This document shows, one piece after another, positions 37,331 to 45,279 of a stretch of DNA of 64,000 bases. The position numbers and the translations under genes are program-made. The notes under the pieces are model-generated. The model searched no databases. It was not told the DNA's origin and saw only the letters and a list, made by a program, of their open reading frames with translations. The DNA is from Streptomyces sp. NRRL S-646 (GTDB lineage: Bacteria > Actinomycetota > Actinomycetes > Streptomycetales > Streptomycetaceae). Position 1 is the first letter of the stretch. Each line of letters begins with the position of its first letter. The stretch lies in contig NZ_JODC01000010.1 in assembly GCF_000720765.1 (NCBI RefSeq), forward strand, positions 1 through 64,000, read 5' to 3'.

Positions 37331-37349
37331 AGAGGTGAGCCTAACCTGA
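37331..37349 (-). promoter_or_regulatory. iron box (DmdR1/IdeR-type operator)
   Basis: Read on the minus strand, the 19 bases match the Streptomyces iron-box consensus (TTAGGTTAGGCTCACCTAA, recalled from DmdR1 work) at 16 of 19 positions, with an exact central AGGTTAGGCTCACCT. The box ends directly at the GTG start of the sucraseferredoxin gene, so a bound repressor would cover the ribosome binding region and probably the transcription start. Confidence 0.75.
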
Positions 37350-37406
37350 CTCGGCGCACAGCGACTTCCGGCCGCGTCGGTGTCCTCGCGGCCGGGGCCG
37401 ATCCTG

Positions 37407-38660
37407 CTACGGCAGCGGTTGGGGCGGCTTCGGGCCGACGTAGTGTCCACTGGGCCGCATGCGCAGCGGGCGTTCCCCGTACTCCTCGAGTGCGTGGGCG
37501 ATCCAGCCCGCCGTACGTGCCACGGCGAAGATCGTCTCGCCGGCAGTGGAAGGCATGCCCGAGGACGCCGTGAGCACGGCCAGGGCCAGGTCGACGTTGG
37601 CATGAAGCGAGGTGTGGCGCGCGGTGGTGGCCACGATGTCGCGGGCCGCGGCGAGGGCCGGAGCGGCTCGGGGGATCTCCGCCAGAAGGTCGAACAGGAC
37701 CCGCGCCCGTGGGTCCTCGCCGGGGTAGAGCCGGTGGCCGAGTCCCGGAATGCGGCGGCCCGCCCGCAGCTCTTCCGCGATGACCGGCGCCGCGTTGCCC
37801 TCGTCGAGCACGTCGAGCAGCAGCCGGTGGGCGAGGCCGCTGGCAGCTCCGTGCAGGGGGCCTTCCAGCACGCCGAGCCCGGCGGAGACGGCCGCGTAGG
37901 CGTGGGCGCGGGCCGAGGCGGCGACGCGCACGGCAAGCGTCGAGGCGGCGAGGTCGTGGTCGACGAGGAGGGCGAGTGCGGTGTCCAGCGCGCGCAGCGA
38001 GGCCTCGTCGGGGTCGACTCCGCTCAGCCGCGTCCACAGACGGTGCGCCAGCGGACCCTCGTCCCGGTGACCGCGCCGGGCCGGCGGCAGGGCCGCGACC
38101 AGGGTGGGGATGAGGGTTCGCGCTGTGCCCAGCACGGCGTCCTCGGAGAGGTCGAAGCGCAGCGGGTCCGCCACCGAAGCGGCGATCGCCGCAACCCGCA
38201 ACCGGTCGGTCGGGCTGGTGTGTTCGGGCAGCGCGTCGACGGCGCGGCGGGCCACGGCGACGGAGGACTCGGGTGCGGTGAACGCGGTGCCGGGCTGCAG
38301 CCGGCCGGTCCACAGCCACTCGGCGACCTCTTCGTAGGAGTGGCGCGTGGCCAGTTCTGTGGCGTCGACGCCGCGGAAGAAGTACCGGTCCGTCTCGATG
38401 AGCGTGATGCGGGTCCGCACGGAGAGTTCGCCGCCCGACGGTGAACTCCCGCTGCTCTCCCGCCTGTTGCGCCGGGCGAGTGCCTCCACCTCCTTGACGT
38501 CGAAGGTGCTGCCCCGGCCGCCGGGCACGCGTCGGCTGCTGAGCTGGCCGCGGCTCACGTACGCGTACACGGTCTCGGGCTTCACGCCGAGCAGTTCGGC
38601 GGCTTCCTTGGTGGTCAGCCGGCGTTCGGCGTGACCGGCGGGAGGGTCTTGATCGCGCAT
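37407..38660 (-). CDS. citrate synthase homologue with N-terminal DNA-binding HTH
   Basis: 417 residues. Residues 13-62 form a MerR/excisionase-type helix-turn-helix with a beta wing (RRLTTKEAAELLGVKPETVYAYVSRGQLSSRRVPGGRGSTFDVKEVEAL). Residues about 80-410 form a citrate synthase fold. The catalytic His270 (EGPLHGAA), His309 (GLGHRLYPGEDPR) and Asp357 (NVD) equivalents are all present. The oxaloacetate-site motif usually written His-x-x-Asn-Ala-Ser reads HDLAAS (235-240), with Asn replaced by Ala. It is divergent from an ordinary citrate synthase across an AT-rich, repeat-filled promoter. It may be an enzyme that binds DNA, or a regulator that uses the synthase fold to sense acyl-CoA or oxaloacetate. 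Annotated homologues are simply called citrate synthase. Confidence 0.9.
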   Translation of the reverse strand: MRDQDPPAGHAERRLTTKEAAELLGVKPETVYAYVSRGQLSSRRVPGGRGSTFDVKEVEALARRNRRESSGSSPSGGELSVRTRITLIETDRYFFRGVDATELATRHSYEEVAEWLWTGRLQPGTAFTAPESSVAVARRAVDALPEHTSPTDRLRVAAIAASVADPLRFDLSEDAVLGTARTLIPTLVAALPPARRGHRDEGPLAHRLWTRLSGVDPDEASLRALDTALALLVDHDLAASTLAVRVAASARAHAYAAVSAGLGVLEGPLHGAASGLAHRLLLDVLDEGNAAPVIAEELRAGRRIPGLGHRLYPGEDPRARVLFDLLAEIPRAAPALAAARDIVATTARHTSLHANVDLALAVLTASSGMPSTAGETIFAVARTAGWIAHALEEYGERPLRMRPSGHYVGPKPPQPLP

Positions 38661-38685
38661 GGGGTCACCGTATCCGCATCACGAC

Positions 38686-38755
38686 GCATGGATTCAAAGC
38701 ATTGATTCAGTCAATATTGACAGCGAATTAGTCAAGCATCGACAGTTGAATCAAG
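38686..38755. promoter_or_regulatory. multi-repeat operator region between divergent citrate synthase genes
   Basis: About 70 bases of strikingly AT-rich sequence. It contains direct copies GCATGGATTCA (38686-38696) and GCATTGATTCA (38699-38709), spaced 13 bp apart. It also holds the perfect palindrome GTCAATATTGAC (38710-38721), a TTGAC/GTCAA pair (38717-38735), and inverted GATTCAA (38691) and TTGAATC (38746). These overlap the likely promoters of both genes. The HTH-citrate synthase and the CitB-type regulator are the best local candidates for binding. Confidence 0.6.
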
Positions 38756-38769
38756 TCCAGGGAGGAATC

Positions 38770-39933
38770 ATGTCCGTCAACAGGCCAGCCATCGCCACCG
38801 TCGACGTGCCACGGGGGCTCGCCGGCGTCGTCGTCACCGACACCGAGATCGGGGACGTCCGGGGGCTCGAGGGCTTCTATCACTACCGCCAGTACTCGGC
38901 CGTCGAACTCGCGCAGACCCGTGGCTTCGAGGACGTCTGGCATCTCCTAATCCACGGCGAACTGCCGGACGAGGCGCAGCGTGCGGCCTTCGTCTCCGGG
39001 ACGGCGGCCCTGCGGCGACTGCCCGACGAGGTGCGGGCGGCCCTGCCCGCCATTGCGGCGGCGAGCGGGCGCTCGGGTCCGCTGGCCGGCATGCGCACCG
39101 CGCTGTCGTTGCTCGGCGCGGCGAAGGGCTTCCGGCCGGTGTACGACATCGACGCGTCCGAACGCCGTCAGGACGCCCTCGCGGCCGCCGCGGCCGTACC
39201 GACCCTGCTCACGGCGTTGCACCGGCTGGGCCGCGGTCTCGAACCGGTGGAGCCCCGGGACGACCTCTCCTATGCGGCCAACTACCTCTACATGCTTACG
39301 GGTTCGGTGCCGGAGCCGAAGCGGGCGCGGGCGGTCGAGCAGTACTTGATCTCAACTATTGATCACGGCTTCAATGCATCAACCTTCACGGCGCGAGTCA
39401 TCGCTTCGACGGGAGCGGATGTTGCCGCGTGCCTGGTCGGAGCCGTGGGGGCGCTCTCCGGTCCGTTGCACGGTGGTGCGCCCAGCCGGGCGCTGGACAC
39501 TCTGGACGCGATCGGCACCCCGGACCGTATCGACCCCTGGATCCGTGAACGCGTCCTCGCCGGCGACCGCATCATGGGCTTCGGTCATCCCGTCTACCGC
39601 ACCGAGGACCCCCGTTCCCGGATGCTCCGCGAGGTGGCCCAGAGCTTCGGCGGGCCGCGCGTGGAGTTCGCCGTGGAGGTCGAGCGTCACGTCGAGACGA
39701 TCCTTGCGGAACTGAAGCCCGGCCGCGAACTCCACACGAACGTCGAGTTCTACGCGGGCGTGGTCATGGAACTGTGCGGTCTGCCCCGCGAGATGTTCAC
39801 GCCGACGTTCGCGGCGGCGCGGGTGGTGGGCTGGAGCGCGAACATCCTGGAACAGGCGGAGGACTCGAAGATCATCCGGCCGGTGGCGCGGTATGTGGGG
39901 CCGGGGGCGCCGGTGTCGGTGCCAGCGGCTTGA
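38770..39933 (+). CDS. citrate synthase (citrate/methylcitrate synthase family)
   Basis: 387 residues from ATG 38770 with an excellent GGGAGGA site. The family signatures are LSGPLHGGAPS (His234), IMGFGHPVYRTEDPRSRML (His273), and STIDHGFNASTFTAR with the canonical oxaloacetate motif. The third catalytic position reads NVEFYAG, with Glu326 where most synthases have Asp. It condenses acetyl-CoA (or propionyl-CoA) with oxaloacetate. It has no HTH domain, in contrast with its divergent neighbour. Codons 193-205 are unusually AT-rich and are listed separately. A dedicated methylcitrate role cannot be excluded, but no prpB/prpD-like gene is present here. Confidence 0.93.
   Translation: MSVNRPAIATVDVPRGLAGVVVTDTEIGDVRGLEGFYHYRQYSAVELAQTRGFEDVWHLLIHGELPDEAQRAAFVSGTAALRRLPDEVRAALPAIAAASGRSGPLAGMRTALSLLGAAKGFRPVYDIDASERRQDALAAAAAVPTLLTALHRLGRGLEPVEPRDDLSYAANYLYMLTGSVPEPKRARAVEQYLISTIDHGFNASTFTARVIASTGADVAACLVGAVGALSGPLHGGAPSRALDTLDAIGTPDRIDPWIRERVLAGDRIMGFGHPVYRTEDPRSRMLREVAQSFGGPRVEFAVEVERHVETILAELKPGRELHTNVEFYAGVVMELCGLPREMFTPTFAAARVVGWSANILEQAEDSKIIRPVARYVGPGAPVSVPAA
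39346..39382 (+). promoter_or_regulatory. intragenic AT-rich motif cluster with rare codons
   Basis: Inside the citrate synthase gene, residues 193-205 (LISTIDHGFNAST) use TTG, TCA, ACT, ATT, GAT, AAT, GCA and TCA, codons that are avoided elsewhere in these genes. The DNA contains ATTGATCA, shared with the kinase inverted repeat, and TTCAATGC, the inverse of the GCATTGA core found at 38699. It may be a downstream operator embedded in coding sequence. Confidence 0.45.
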
Positions 39934-40250
39934 CGGTCATCCTGCCCCCCTGTGGGGTGGGAACGGAGTCTTCGTCAACTTCCGTCACCCTTTGGGGCGT
40001 TCATTCGGTCCACAGGTGCGGCTCACCCCAATCGGTGAATAACGAAGCCGTAAATGGGCCCACCTCGTGGTGGATGGAAAGGTTGACTGCGGTGCGCACC
40101 GTCGGTGGTCTGCCCGGGTGGTCTGTCCGTGCCATGCGGTGGGGTCGGGGGTCAGGTTTGTGCTCAGGACTGCAAGGATGCCACCGCGCACGGCATTAGC
40201 GTGCGCAGGTGCTTGTGCCTTGTGTGCCTGAGACCAAAAGGAATTCAACA
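39934..40250. other. intergenic, no gene seen
   Basis: 317 bases after the citrate synthase gene. A short CCCCCC/GGGGTGGG hairpin-like stretch follows the stop and may end transcription. TCACC and GGTGA (about 40022-40038) are a weak inverted repeat. The distal part should contain the promoter of the small gene at 40251. No open frame here looks real. Confidence 0.35.
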
Positions 40251-40490
40251 GTGAGTCAGATCGTCCGCCGCCTTGGCGTTGCTCCACGCCATCGAGGTAG
40301 CACAAATGGGGCAACATGCCCCGATATCTTCGAATTGGCAGATGGGAATTTCGCCATAATCGGCACGGATATGACTGATTCGCTGGAATCTGCGCTACCG
40401 CCCGATGCGGCTCGCGCCGACTATGAGCGAATTGTCGTGATTACTCGCGAGACCTTGGTCAAAGCAAAGGTGGACATTCCGGACGCCTAG
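40251..40490 (+). CDS. small conserved Streptomyces protein, 79 aa
   Basis: It starts at GTG 40251 with AAAAGGA 8 bases upstream. The sequence is compact (VSQIVRRLGVAPRHRGSTNGATCPDIFELADGNFAIIGTDMTDSLESALPPDAARADYERIVVITRETLVKAKVDIPDA). The ordered core CPDIFELADGNFAIIGTDMT resembles small antitoxin-like or partner proteins encoded beside DNA-binding regulators in Streptomyces, but I cannot name the family with confidence. Codon use is distinctly more AT-rich than in the neighbours (many AT-ending codons between 40280 and 40470), suggesting acquisition or a special expression pattern. It is convergent with the DUF6082 gene. Confidence 0.75.
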   Translation: MSQIVRRLGVAPRHRGSTNGATCPDIFELADGNFAIIGTDMTDSLESALPPDAARADYERIVVITRETLVKAKVDIPDA

Positions 40491-40553
40491 TCCTGGCTGG
40501 TCGGGGAGGGCCGATCCGAGCGGCGCAGCTCCGCTCCGGGCCGGCCCTCGATG

Positions 40554-41120
40554 TCATGACGCATCCGGCCCGCCCGGTGGCTCGCCCACCACCCACCACT
40601 CCTCGGTGTCCGCCTCCTCGAGCTGCTGCAGCAGGTCGTCCACCAGCATGCCGAGTTCTGCCTCGTCGGTGTCCGCGATGCTTGCCCGCTGCTGCCGGGT
40701 GGCGTGCCAGTACTCCCTGACGATCGGGTTCTGGAATGTCCCCCGGACGTGCTTGAAGAACTCGTCCCTGCTCAGATTGCCGATGCGGTAGTAGAAGAGC
40801 AGGTTGGTGTAGAGCGCGTTTGCGAAGAGGTACTGGCGGCGCTGCTTGGGGGACACGCCCCCCTCGTAGAGGTCCAGCACCTCGGCGAGGTCGGGATCGT
40901 CGATCGCCTTGCTCAGCAGCTCCCAGTGCTGGCGTTGCTGAGTGGCGAGGTTGGTGTCCTGCTGGGTGTGTGCGCTCCGCTCCAGGTGCTCCAGGCGTAT
41001 GCGCAACGACTCAAGCGCATGGCGCTGCGTCGCCAGCGTGGCGAGGACGCCTGTAGCTACGCCGATGCCGAGGGCGGCGGCGGACCTCAGTACCCGCGCC
41101 CCAAAGTTCTGTGTGGCCAT
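40554..41120 (-). CDS. DUF6082 membrane-anchored protein
   Basis: 188 residues from ATG 41120. An N-terminal membrane anchor (RVLRSAAALGIGVATGVLATLAT) is followed by a helical, probably coiled-coil stretch (RHALESLRIRLEHLERSAHTQQDTNLATQQRQHWELLSKAIDDPDLAEVLDLYE). The DUF6082 core comes next, with KQRRQYLFANALYTNLLFYYRIGNLSRDEFFKHVRGTFQNPIVREYWHATRQQR and an acidic C-terminus. The family is confined to actinobacteria and often occurs near small regulators, as here. Its function is unknown. The YLFAN-L--NLL-YY pattern recalls cytoplasmic helical-bundle sensor domains, so a membrane-tethered adaptor is plausible. Confidence 0.85.
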   Translation of the reverse strand: MATQNFGARVLRSAAALGIGVATGVLATLATQRHALESLRIRLEHLERSAHTQQDTNLATQQRQHWELLSKAIDDPDLAEVLDLYEGGVSPKQRRQYLFANALYTNLLFYYRIGNLSRDEFFKHVRGTFQNPIVREYWHATRQQRASIADTDEAELGMLVDDLLQQLEEADTEEWWVVGEPPGGPDAS

Positions 41121-41442
41121 GTCAACCCCCGAGTCAGGCGGCCGTTCCGCCGGTCGTCGGAATGCGGGTCGACTGATGGGGACCGGCGAGCGGTGGGCGG
41201 CGCTTGCCGTCTCCCAGGGTGCCGAGCGGCTCTGATCGGCGGGGAGGCGGAGAGGAGGCGCACGGAGGGAAGCGAGGGTCGCACACTCCGGCGCCTTGCC
41301 CAACGTCTGCCCCGCAAGTGCTGCTAACAATCGTTCACTTCGCAGTGATTATTCCGGCTCGTATCCTGGTCCGGCATTCAATTCTCCTATGTGCGCCGGG
41401 ACCGCGATCCGGTGCACGCGTCGGTGTCAGAGAGGTCGCACG
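41121..41442. other. divergent promoter region, DUF6082 / CobW GTPase
   Basis: 322 bases without a convincing gene. An AT-richer patch around 41325-41395 is promoter-like. Within it TCACT and AGTGA (41335-41348, gap TCGC) form an inverted repeat. I compared the patch with the Streptomyces Zur-box pattern because zinc chaperones of this GTPase family are often Zur-controlled, and found no convincing match. Confidence 0.35.
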
Positions 41443-42507
41443 TTGAGTCAGCCGAGCCACAGCCTGCGGCAGATCCCGGTCGTCGTCCTCGCCGGATTCC
41501 TGGGCTCCGGCAAGACCACCCTCCTCAATCACCTCCTCCACCGCAGCGGTGGCAGCCGTATAGGTGCCGTCGTCAATGACTTCGGCTCCATCGAGATCGA
41601 TGCCATGGCCGTGGCCGGAGCGCTCGGCGATTCCACCGTCTCGCTCGGCAACGGCTGCCTGTGCTGTGCGGTCGACGTCAGCGAGCTCGACCTCTATCTC
41701 GAGCGGCTCGCCCGGCCCTCCGCCGGCATCGACGTCATCGTGATCGAGGCCAGTGGCCTCGCCGAACCCCGGGAACTCGTGCGCATGGTGCTCGCCAGTG
41801 AGCAACCGGGGATCGTGTACGGCGGCCTCGTCGAGGTCGTCGACGCCGCCGAGTTCGACGACACGCGCGTGAAGCATCCGGAGATCGACCGGCATCTCGC
41901 CCTTGCCGACCTCGTCGTCGTCAACAAGCTCGACCGGGCGCCGGAGGCGGATCGCGTCCTCGGGCTCGTCCGCTCGCTCGTCGACCGTGCAGCCGTCGTC
42001 CCGGCCACCTACGGCCGCATCGATCCCGAGTTCCTCTTCGACTGCAGGCCGAGCGAGGAGCGCATCGGGCAGCTGTCCTTCGACGACCTGCACGAACACG
42101 GCGAGGACGGTCACGCCGATCATCTGCACGCGGCCTACGACAGCCTGTCCTTCAGCTCCGAAGTGCCCCTGGACCCACGCCGGTTGATGGAGTTCCTCGA
42201 CAGCAGGCCCGAGGGGCTGTACCGGATCAAGGGGTACGTCGACTTCGGGGCCCACGACGTCCACAACCGCTACGCCGTGCACGCGGTGGGGCGCTTCCTC
42301 CGGTTCTACCCGGAGGCCTGGACGCCGGGCGACGCCCGCCTCACCCAGCTGGTTCTCATCGGCTCCGGCATCGACGCGCCCGCCCTCGGCAAGGAACTCG
42401 AGGCGTGCAGCAGCGACGCCCCGCACACCGCCGACGAGCACGGTATGTGGGGCGTCCTGCGCTACGTACAGGATCCGGAAGAGGATCTCGTGGAGCCGCC
42501 GGCCTAG
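41443..42507 (+). CDS. CobW/COG0523-family GTPase, putative metal chaperone
   Basis: 354 residues from TTG 41443 (GAGAGG upstream). The P-loop is [15 protein letters not shown], the CXCC metal motif is GCLCCAV, and EASGLAEP and VVNKLDR follow, so the G1 to G4 motifs and the CXCC site are complete. A His-rich loop ([14 protein letters not shown]) precedes the CobW C-terminal domain ([39 protein letters not shown]). Members of this family deliver zinc, cobalt or iron to client enzymes. The His-rich insert favours zinc. The stop overlaps that of convergent parC by four bases. Confidence 0.93.
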   Translation: MSQPSHSLRQIPVVVLAGFLGSGKTTLLNHLLHRSGGSRIGAVVNDFGSIEIDAMAVAGALGDSTVSLGNGCLCCAVDVSELDLYLERLARPSAGIDVIVIEASGLAEPRELVRMVLASEQPGIVYGGLVEVVDAAEFDDTRVKHPEIDRHLALADLVVVNKLDRAPEADRVLGLVRSLVDRAAVVPATYGRIDPEFLFDCRPSEERIGQLSFDDLHEHGEDGHADHLHAAYDSLSFSSEVPLDPRRLMEFLDSRPEGLYRIKGYVDFGAHDVHNRYAVHAVGRFLRFYPEAWTPGDARLTQLVLIGSGIDAPALGKELEACSSDAPHTADEHGMWGVLRYVQDPEEDLVEPPA

Positions 42508-44960
42508 ACGGGGCCCGCCACCACCGCCACCGTCCTGGCCAGGGACACGCCCGAGCCGTCGCGGCGCGGGTCGAGCTCCGGGAGGTCGGCCGGGGTGCCG
42601 TTCTTCTGCGCCGCCTTGGCCGGGACGGTGCCCGCCCAGGCCAGGGAGAGACAGTCCTCGCCCTTCAGGAACCGCTGGCAGCGCACCCCGCCGGTGGCGC
42701 GGCCCTTGCGCGGGTACTGGTCGAACGGGGTCAGCTTCGCCGTCGTCTGGACCGAGTCGTCGAGCGTGCCGCGCGAGCCCGCGACTGTGAACACGACCGC
42801 GTCGGCCGCCGGGTCCACCGCCGTGAAGGAGATGACCTTCGCGCCCTCGGTGAGCTTGATGCCCGCCATACCGCCCGCCGGACGGCCCTGGGGGCGGACC
42901 TGCGCGGCCTGGTAGCGCAGCAGCTGCGCGTCGTCCGTGATGAAGACCAGGTCCTCCTCACCGGTGCGCAGCTCGACCGCGCCGACGATCCGGTCGCCGT
43001 CCTTGAGCGTGATGACCTCCAACTCCCCCTTGTTGGACGGGTAGTCGGGGACCACACGCTTGACGACGCCCTGTTCGGTGCCGAGAGCGAGACCGGGGGA
43101 GGACTCGTCCAGCGTGGTCAGGCAGACCACCGTCTCGTCGTCCTCCAGGGACAGGAACTCCGACAGCGGCGCCCCGCCGGAGAGGTTCGGTGCCGACGCC
43201 GTCTCCGGCAGCTGCGGAAGGTCGACGACGTTGATCCGCAGGAGGCGGCCGGAGGAGGTCACCGCGCCGATCTCGCCACGTGCCGTCGCCGGGACCGCCG
43301 ACACGATCACGTCGTGCTTGGCGCGCCGGGCGTCGGCGTCCTCCGGGAAGGGCTCGCCGTTCGACGTGCGGGCCAGCAGACCGGTGGAGGAGAGCAGGAC
43401 CCGGCACGGGTCGTCCGCGACCTGCAGCGGTACGGCGGCCGTCTGGGTGCCCGAGGCCTCCAGCAGGACCGTACGCCGCTCGGTGCCGAACTTCTTGGCC
43501 ACCGCGGCCAGTTCGGAGGAGACCAGCTTGCGCAGCTCCGCGTCCGACTCCAGGATCCGGGTCAGCTCCGCGATCTCCGCGTTGAGCCTGTCCTTCTCCG
43601 ACTCCAGCTCGATGCGGTCGTACTTGGTCAGACGGCGCAGCGGGGTGTCCAGGATGTACTGGGTCTGGATCTCCGACAGGGAGAAGCGCTCCATCAGACG
43701 CTCCTTGGCCTGCGCGCTGTTCTCGCTGGAGCGGATGAGACGGATGACCTCGTCGATGTCGACGAGCGCCGTGAGCAGGCCCTCCACCAGGTGCAGCCGG
43801 TCGCGGCGCTTGGTGCGGCGGAACTCGCTGCGGCGGCGCACGACCTCGAAGCGGTGGTCGAGGTAGACCTCCAGGAGCTCCTTGAGGCCCAGGGTGAGCG
43901 GCTGGCCGTCGACCAGTGCGACGTTGTTGATGCCGAAGGACTCCTCCATCGGCGTCAGCTTGTAGAGCTGCTCCAGGACGGCCTCCGGCACGAAGCCGTT
44001 CTTGATCTCGATGACCAGGCGCAGGCCGTGCGCGCGGTCGGTGAGGTCCTTGACGTCGGCGATGCCCTGGATCTTCTTGGAGCCGACCAGGTCCTTGATC
44101 TTGGCGATCACCTTCTCCGGGCCGACCGTGAAGGGCAGTTCGGTGACGACCAGGCCCTTGCGGCGGGCGGTGACGGTCTCGATCTCGACCGTCGCACGGA
44201 TCTTGAAGGTGCCGCGGCCCGTCTCGTACGCGTCCCGGATGCCGGCGAGCCCGACGATGCGGCCGCCGGTGGGCAGATCGGGGCCGGGAACGTGCTTCAT
44301 CAGGGTGTCGAGGTCCGCGCCCGGGTAGCGGATCAGGTGCCGGGCGGCCGAGATGACCTCGGACAGGTTGTGCGGCGGCATGTTCGTCGCCATGCCGACC
44401 GCGATGCCCGACGAGCCGTTCACCAGCAGGTTCGGGAAGGCTGCGGGCAGGGCGACCGGCTCCTGCTCCTGGCCGTCGTAGTTGGGCGTGAAGTCGACCG
44501 TGTCCTCGTCGATCGACTCCGTCATCAGGCTCGTCGCCTGGGCCTGGCGGCACTCCGTGTACCGCATGGCGGCCGGCGGGTCGTCGTTGCCCAGTGAGCC
44601 GAAGTTGCCGTGGCCGTCGACGAGCGGCACGCGCATGGAGAACGGCTGGGCCATGCGTACCAGGGCGTCGTAGATCGACGCGTCGCCGTGCGGGTGCAGC
44701 TTGCCCATCACCTCGCCGACCACGCGCGCGCACTTCACATAGCCGCGGTCGGGGCGCAGCCCCATCTCGTTCATCTGGTAGACGATGCGACGGTGGACCG
44801 GCTTGAGGCCGTCGCGGGCGTCGGGCAGGGCTCGGGAGTAGATGACCGAGTACGCGTACTCGAGGAAGGAGCCCTGCATCTCGTCGACGACGTCGATGTC
44901 GAGGATGCGCTCCTCGAACGAGTCGTCGGGCGGCGGGGTCTTCGTGCTGCGGCGGGCCAT
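42504..44960 (-). CDS. parC: DNA topoisomerase IV subunit A (ParC)
   Basis: 818 residues from ATG 44960 with AGAGGAG upstream. The cleavage domain shows [38 protein letters not shown], the [17 protein letters not shown] quinolone-interacting segment, and the catalytic Tyr134 in AAMRYTECR. The [15 protein letters not shown] tower region follows, then a long coiled coil ([37 protein letters not shown]) and a six-bladed C-terminal propeller. A full GyrA box is not evident, only a QGRPAGGM turn, which supports ParC. The partner parE lies at 23230-25353. Confidence 0.92.
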   Translation of the reverse strand: MARRSTKTPPPDDSFEERILDIDVVDEMQGSFLEYAYSVIYSRALPDARDGLKPVHRRIVYQMNEMGLRPDRGYVKCARVVGEVMGKLHPHGDASIYDALVRMAQPFSMRVPLVDGHGNFGSLGNDDPPAAMRYTECRQAQATSLMTESIDEDTVDFTPNYDGQEQEPVALPAAFPNLLVNGSSGIAVGMATNMPPHNLSEVISAARHLIRYPGADLDTLMKHVPGPDLPTGGRIVGLAGIRDAYETGRGTFKIRATVEIETVTARRKGLVVTELPFTVGPEKVIAKIKDLVGSKKIQGIADVKDLTDRAHGLRLVIEIKNGFVPEAVLEQLYKLTPMEESFGINNVALVDGQPLTLGLKELLEVYLDHRFEVVRRRSEFRRTKRRDRLHLVEGLLTALVDIDEVIRLIRSSENSAQAKERLMERFSLSEIQTQYILDTPLRRLTKYDRIELESEKDRLNAEIAELTRILESDAELRKLVSSELAAVAKKFGTERRTVLLEASGTQTAAVPLQVADDPCRVLLSSTGLLARTSNGEPFPEDADARRAKHDVIVSAVPATARGEIGAVTSSGRLLRINVVDLPQLPETASAPNLSGGAPLSEFLSLEDDETVVCLTTLDESSPGLALGTEQGVVKRVVPDYPSNKGELEVITLKDGDRIVGAVELRTGEEDLVFITDDAQLLRYQAAQVRPQGRPAGGMAGIKLTEGAKVISFTAVDPAADAVVFTVAGSRGTLDDSVQTTAKLTPFDQYPRKGRATGGVRCQRFLKGEDCLSLAWAGTVPAKAAQKNGTPADLPELDPRRDGSGVSLARTVAVVAGPV

Positions 44961-45279
44961 CGCTGCCGGCTCCTCTTTTCTGGCTGCTCGCCTACGGGTG
45001 CTCACGTCCCCTTCGGCTCGCTCATGCTGAAGCGTGAACGGTATCTGTCGCGGACCATTGTGGACCGCGGCACTGACAACGCGGCCCAGGACCCTGTGTC
45101 GGCGGTCCGGGCCGGTGCGCGGGGCCAACCTCGCCGCGACTGCCCGCAGGCTACGCGATCCGCTGTGGGCGTACGTCGCCCGGGAACTTCGCCGACGATC
45201 TGCGCGCTTGCATACAGTGGCAGGACCGGCAGGAAAACCGCGGTTCGAACCACCGCATCCGCGAGGCGAAGGGACGTAC
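44961..45279. other. divergent promoter region, parC / M16 peptidase
   Basis: 319 bases with no gene. The parC ribosome binding site is at its left edge. TACAGT near 45218 is a possible -10 for the peptidase operon. The GAAGGGA just before ATG 45280 is its ribosome binding site. Confidence 0.35.

Noticed and set aside
41325..41395. Zur box upstream of the CobW-type GTPase
   Set aside because: The AT-rich patch does not resemble the TGAAAATGATTTTCA-type Streptomyces Zur pattern.
42405..44597. A 730-codon plus-strand open frame
   Set aside because: Antisense to parC, with the repetitive Leu/Asp/Val/Arg composition of reverse-read high-GC sequence.
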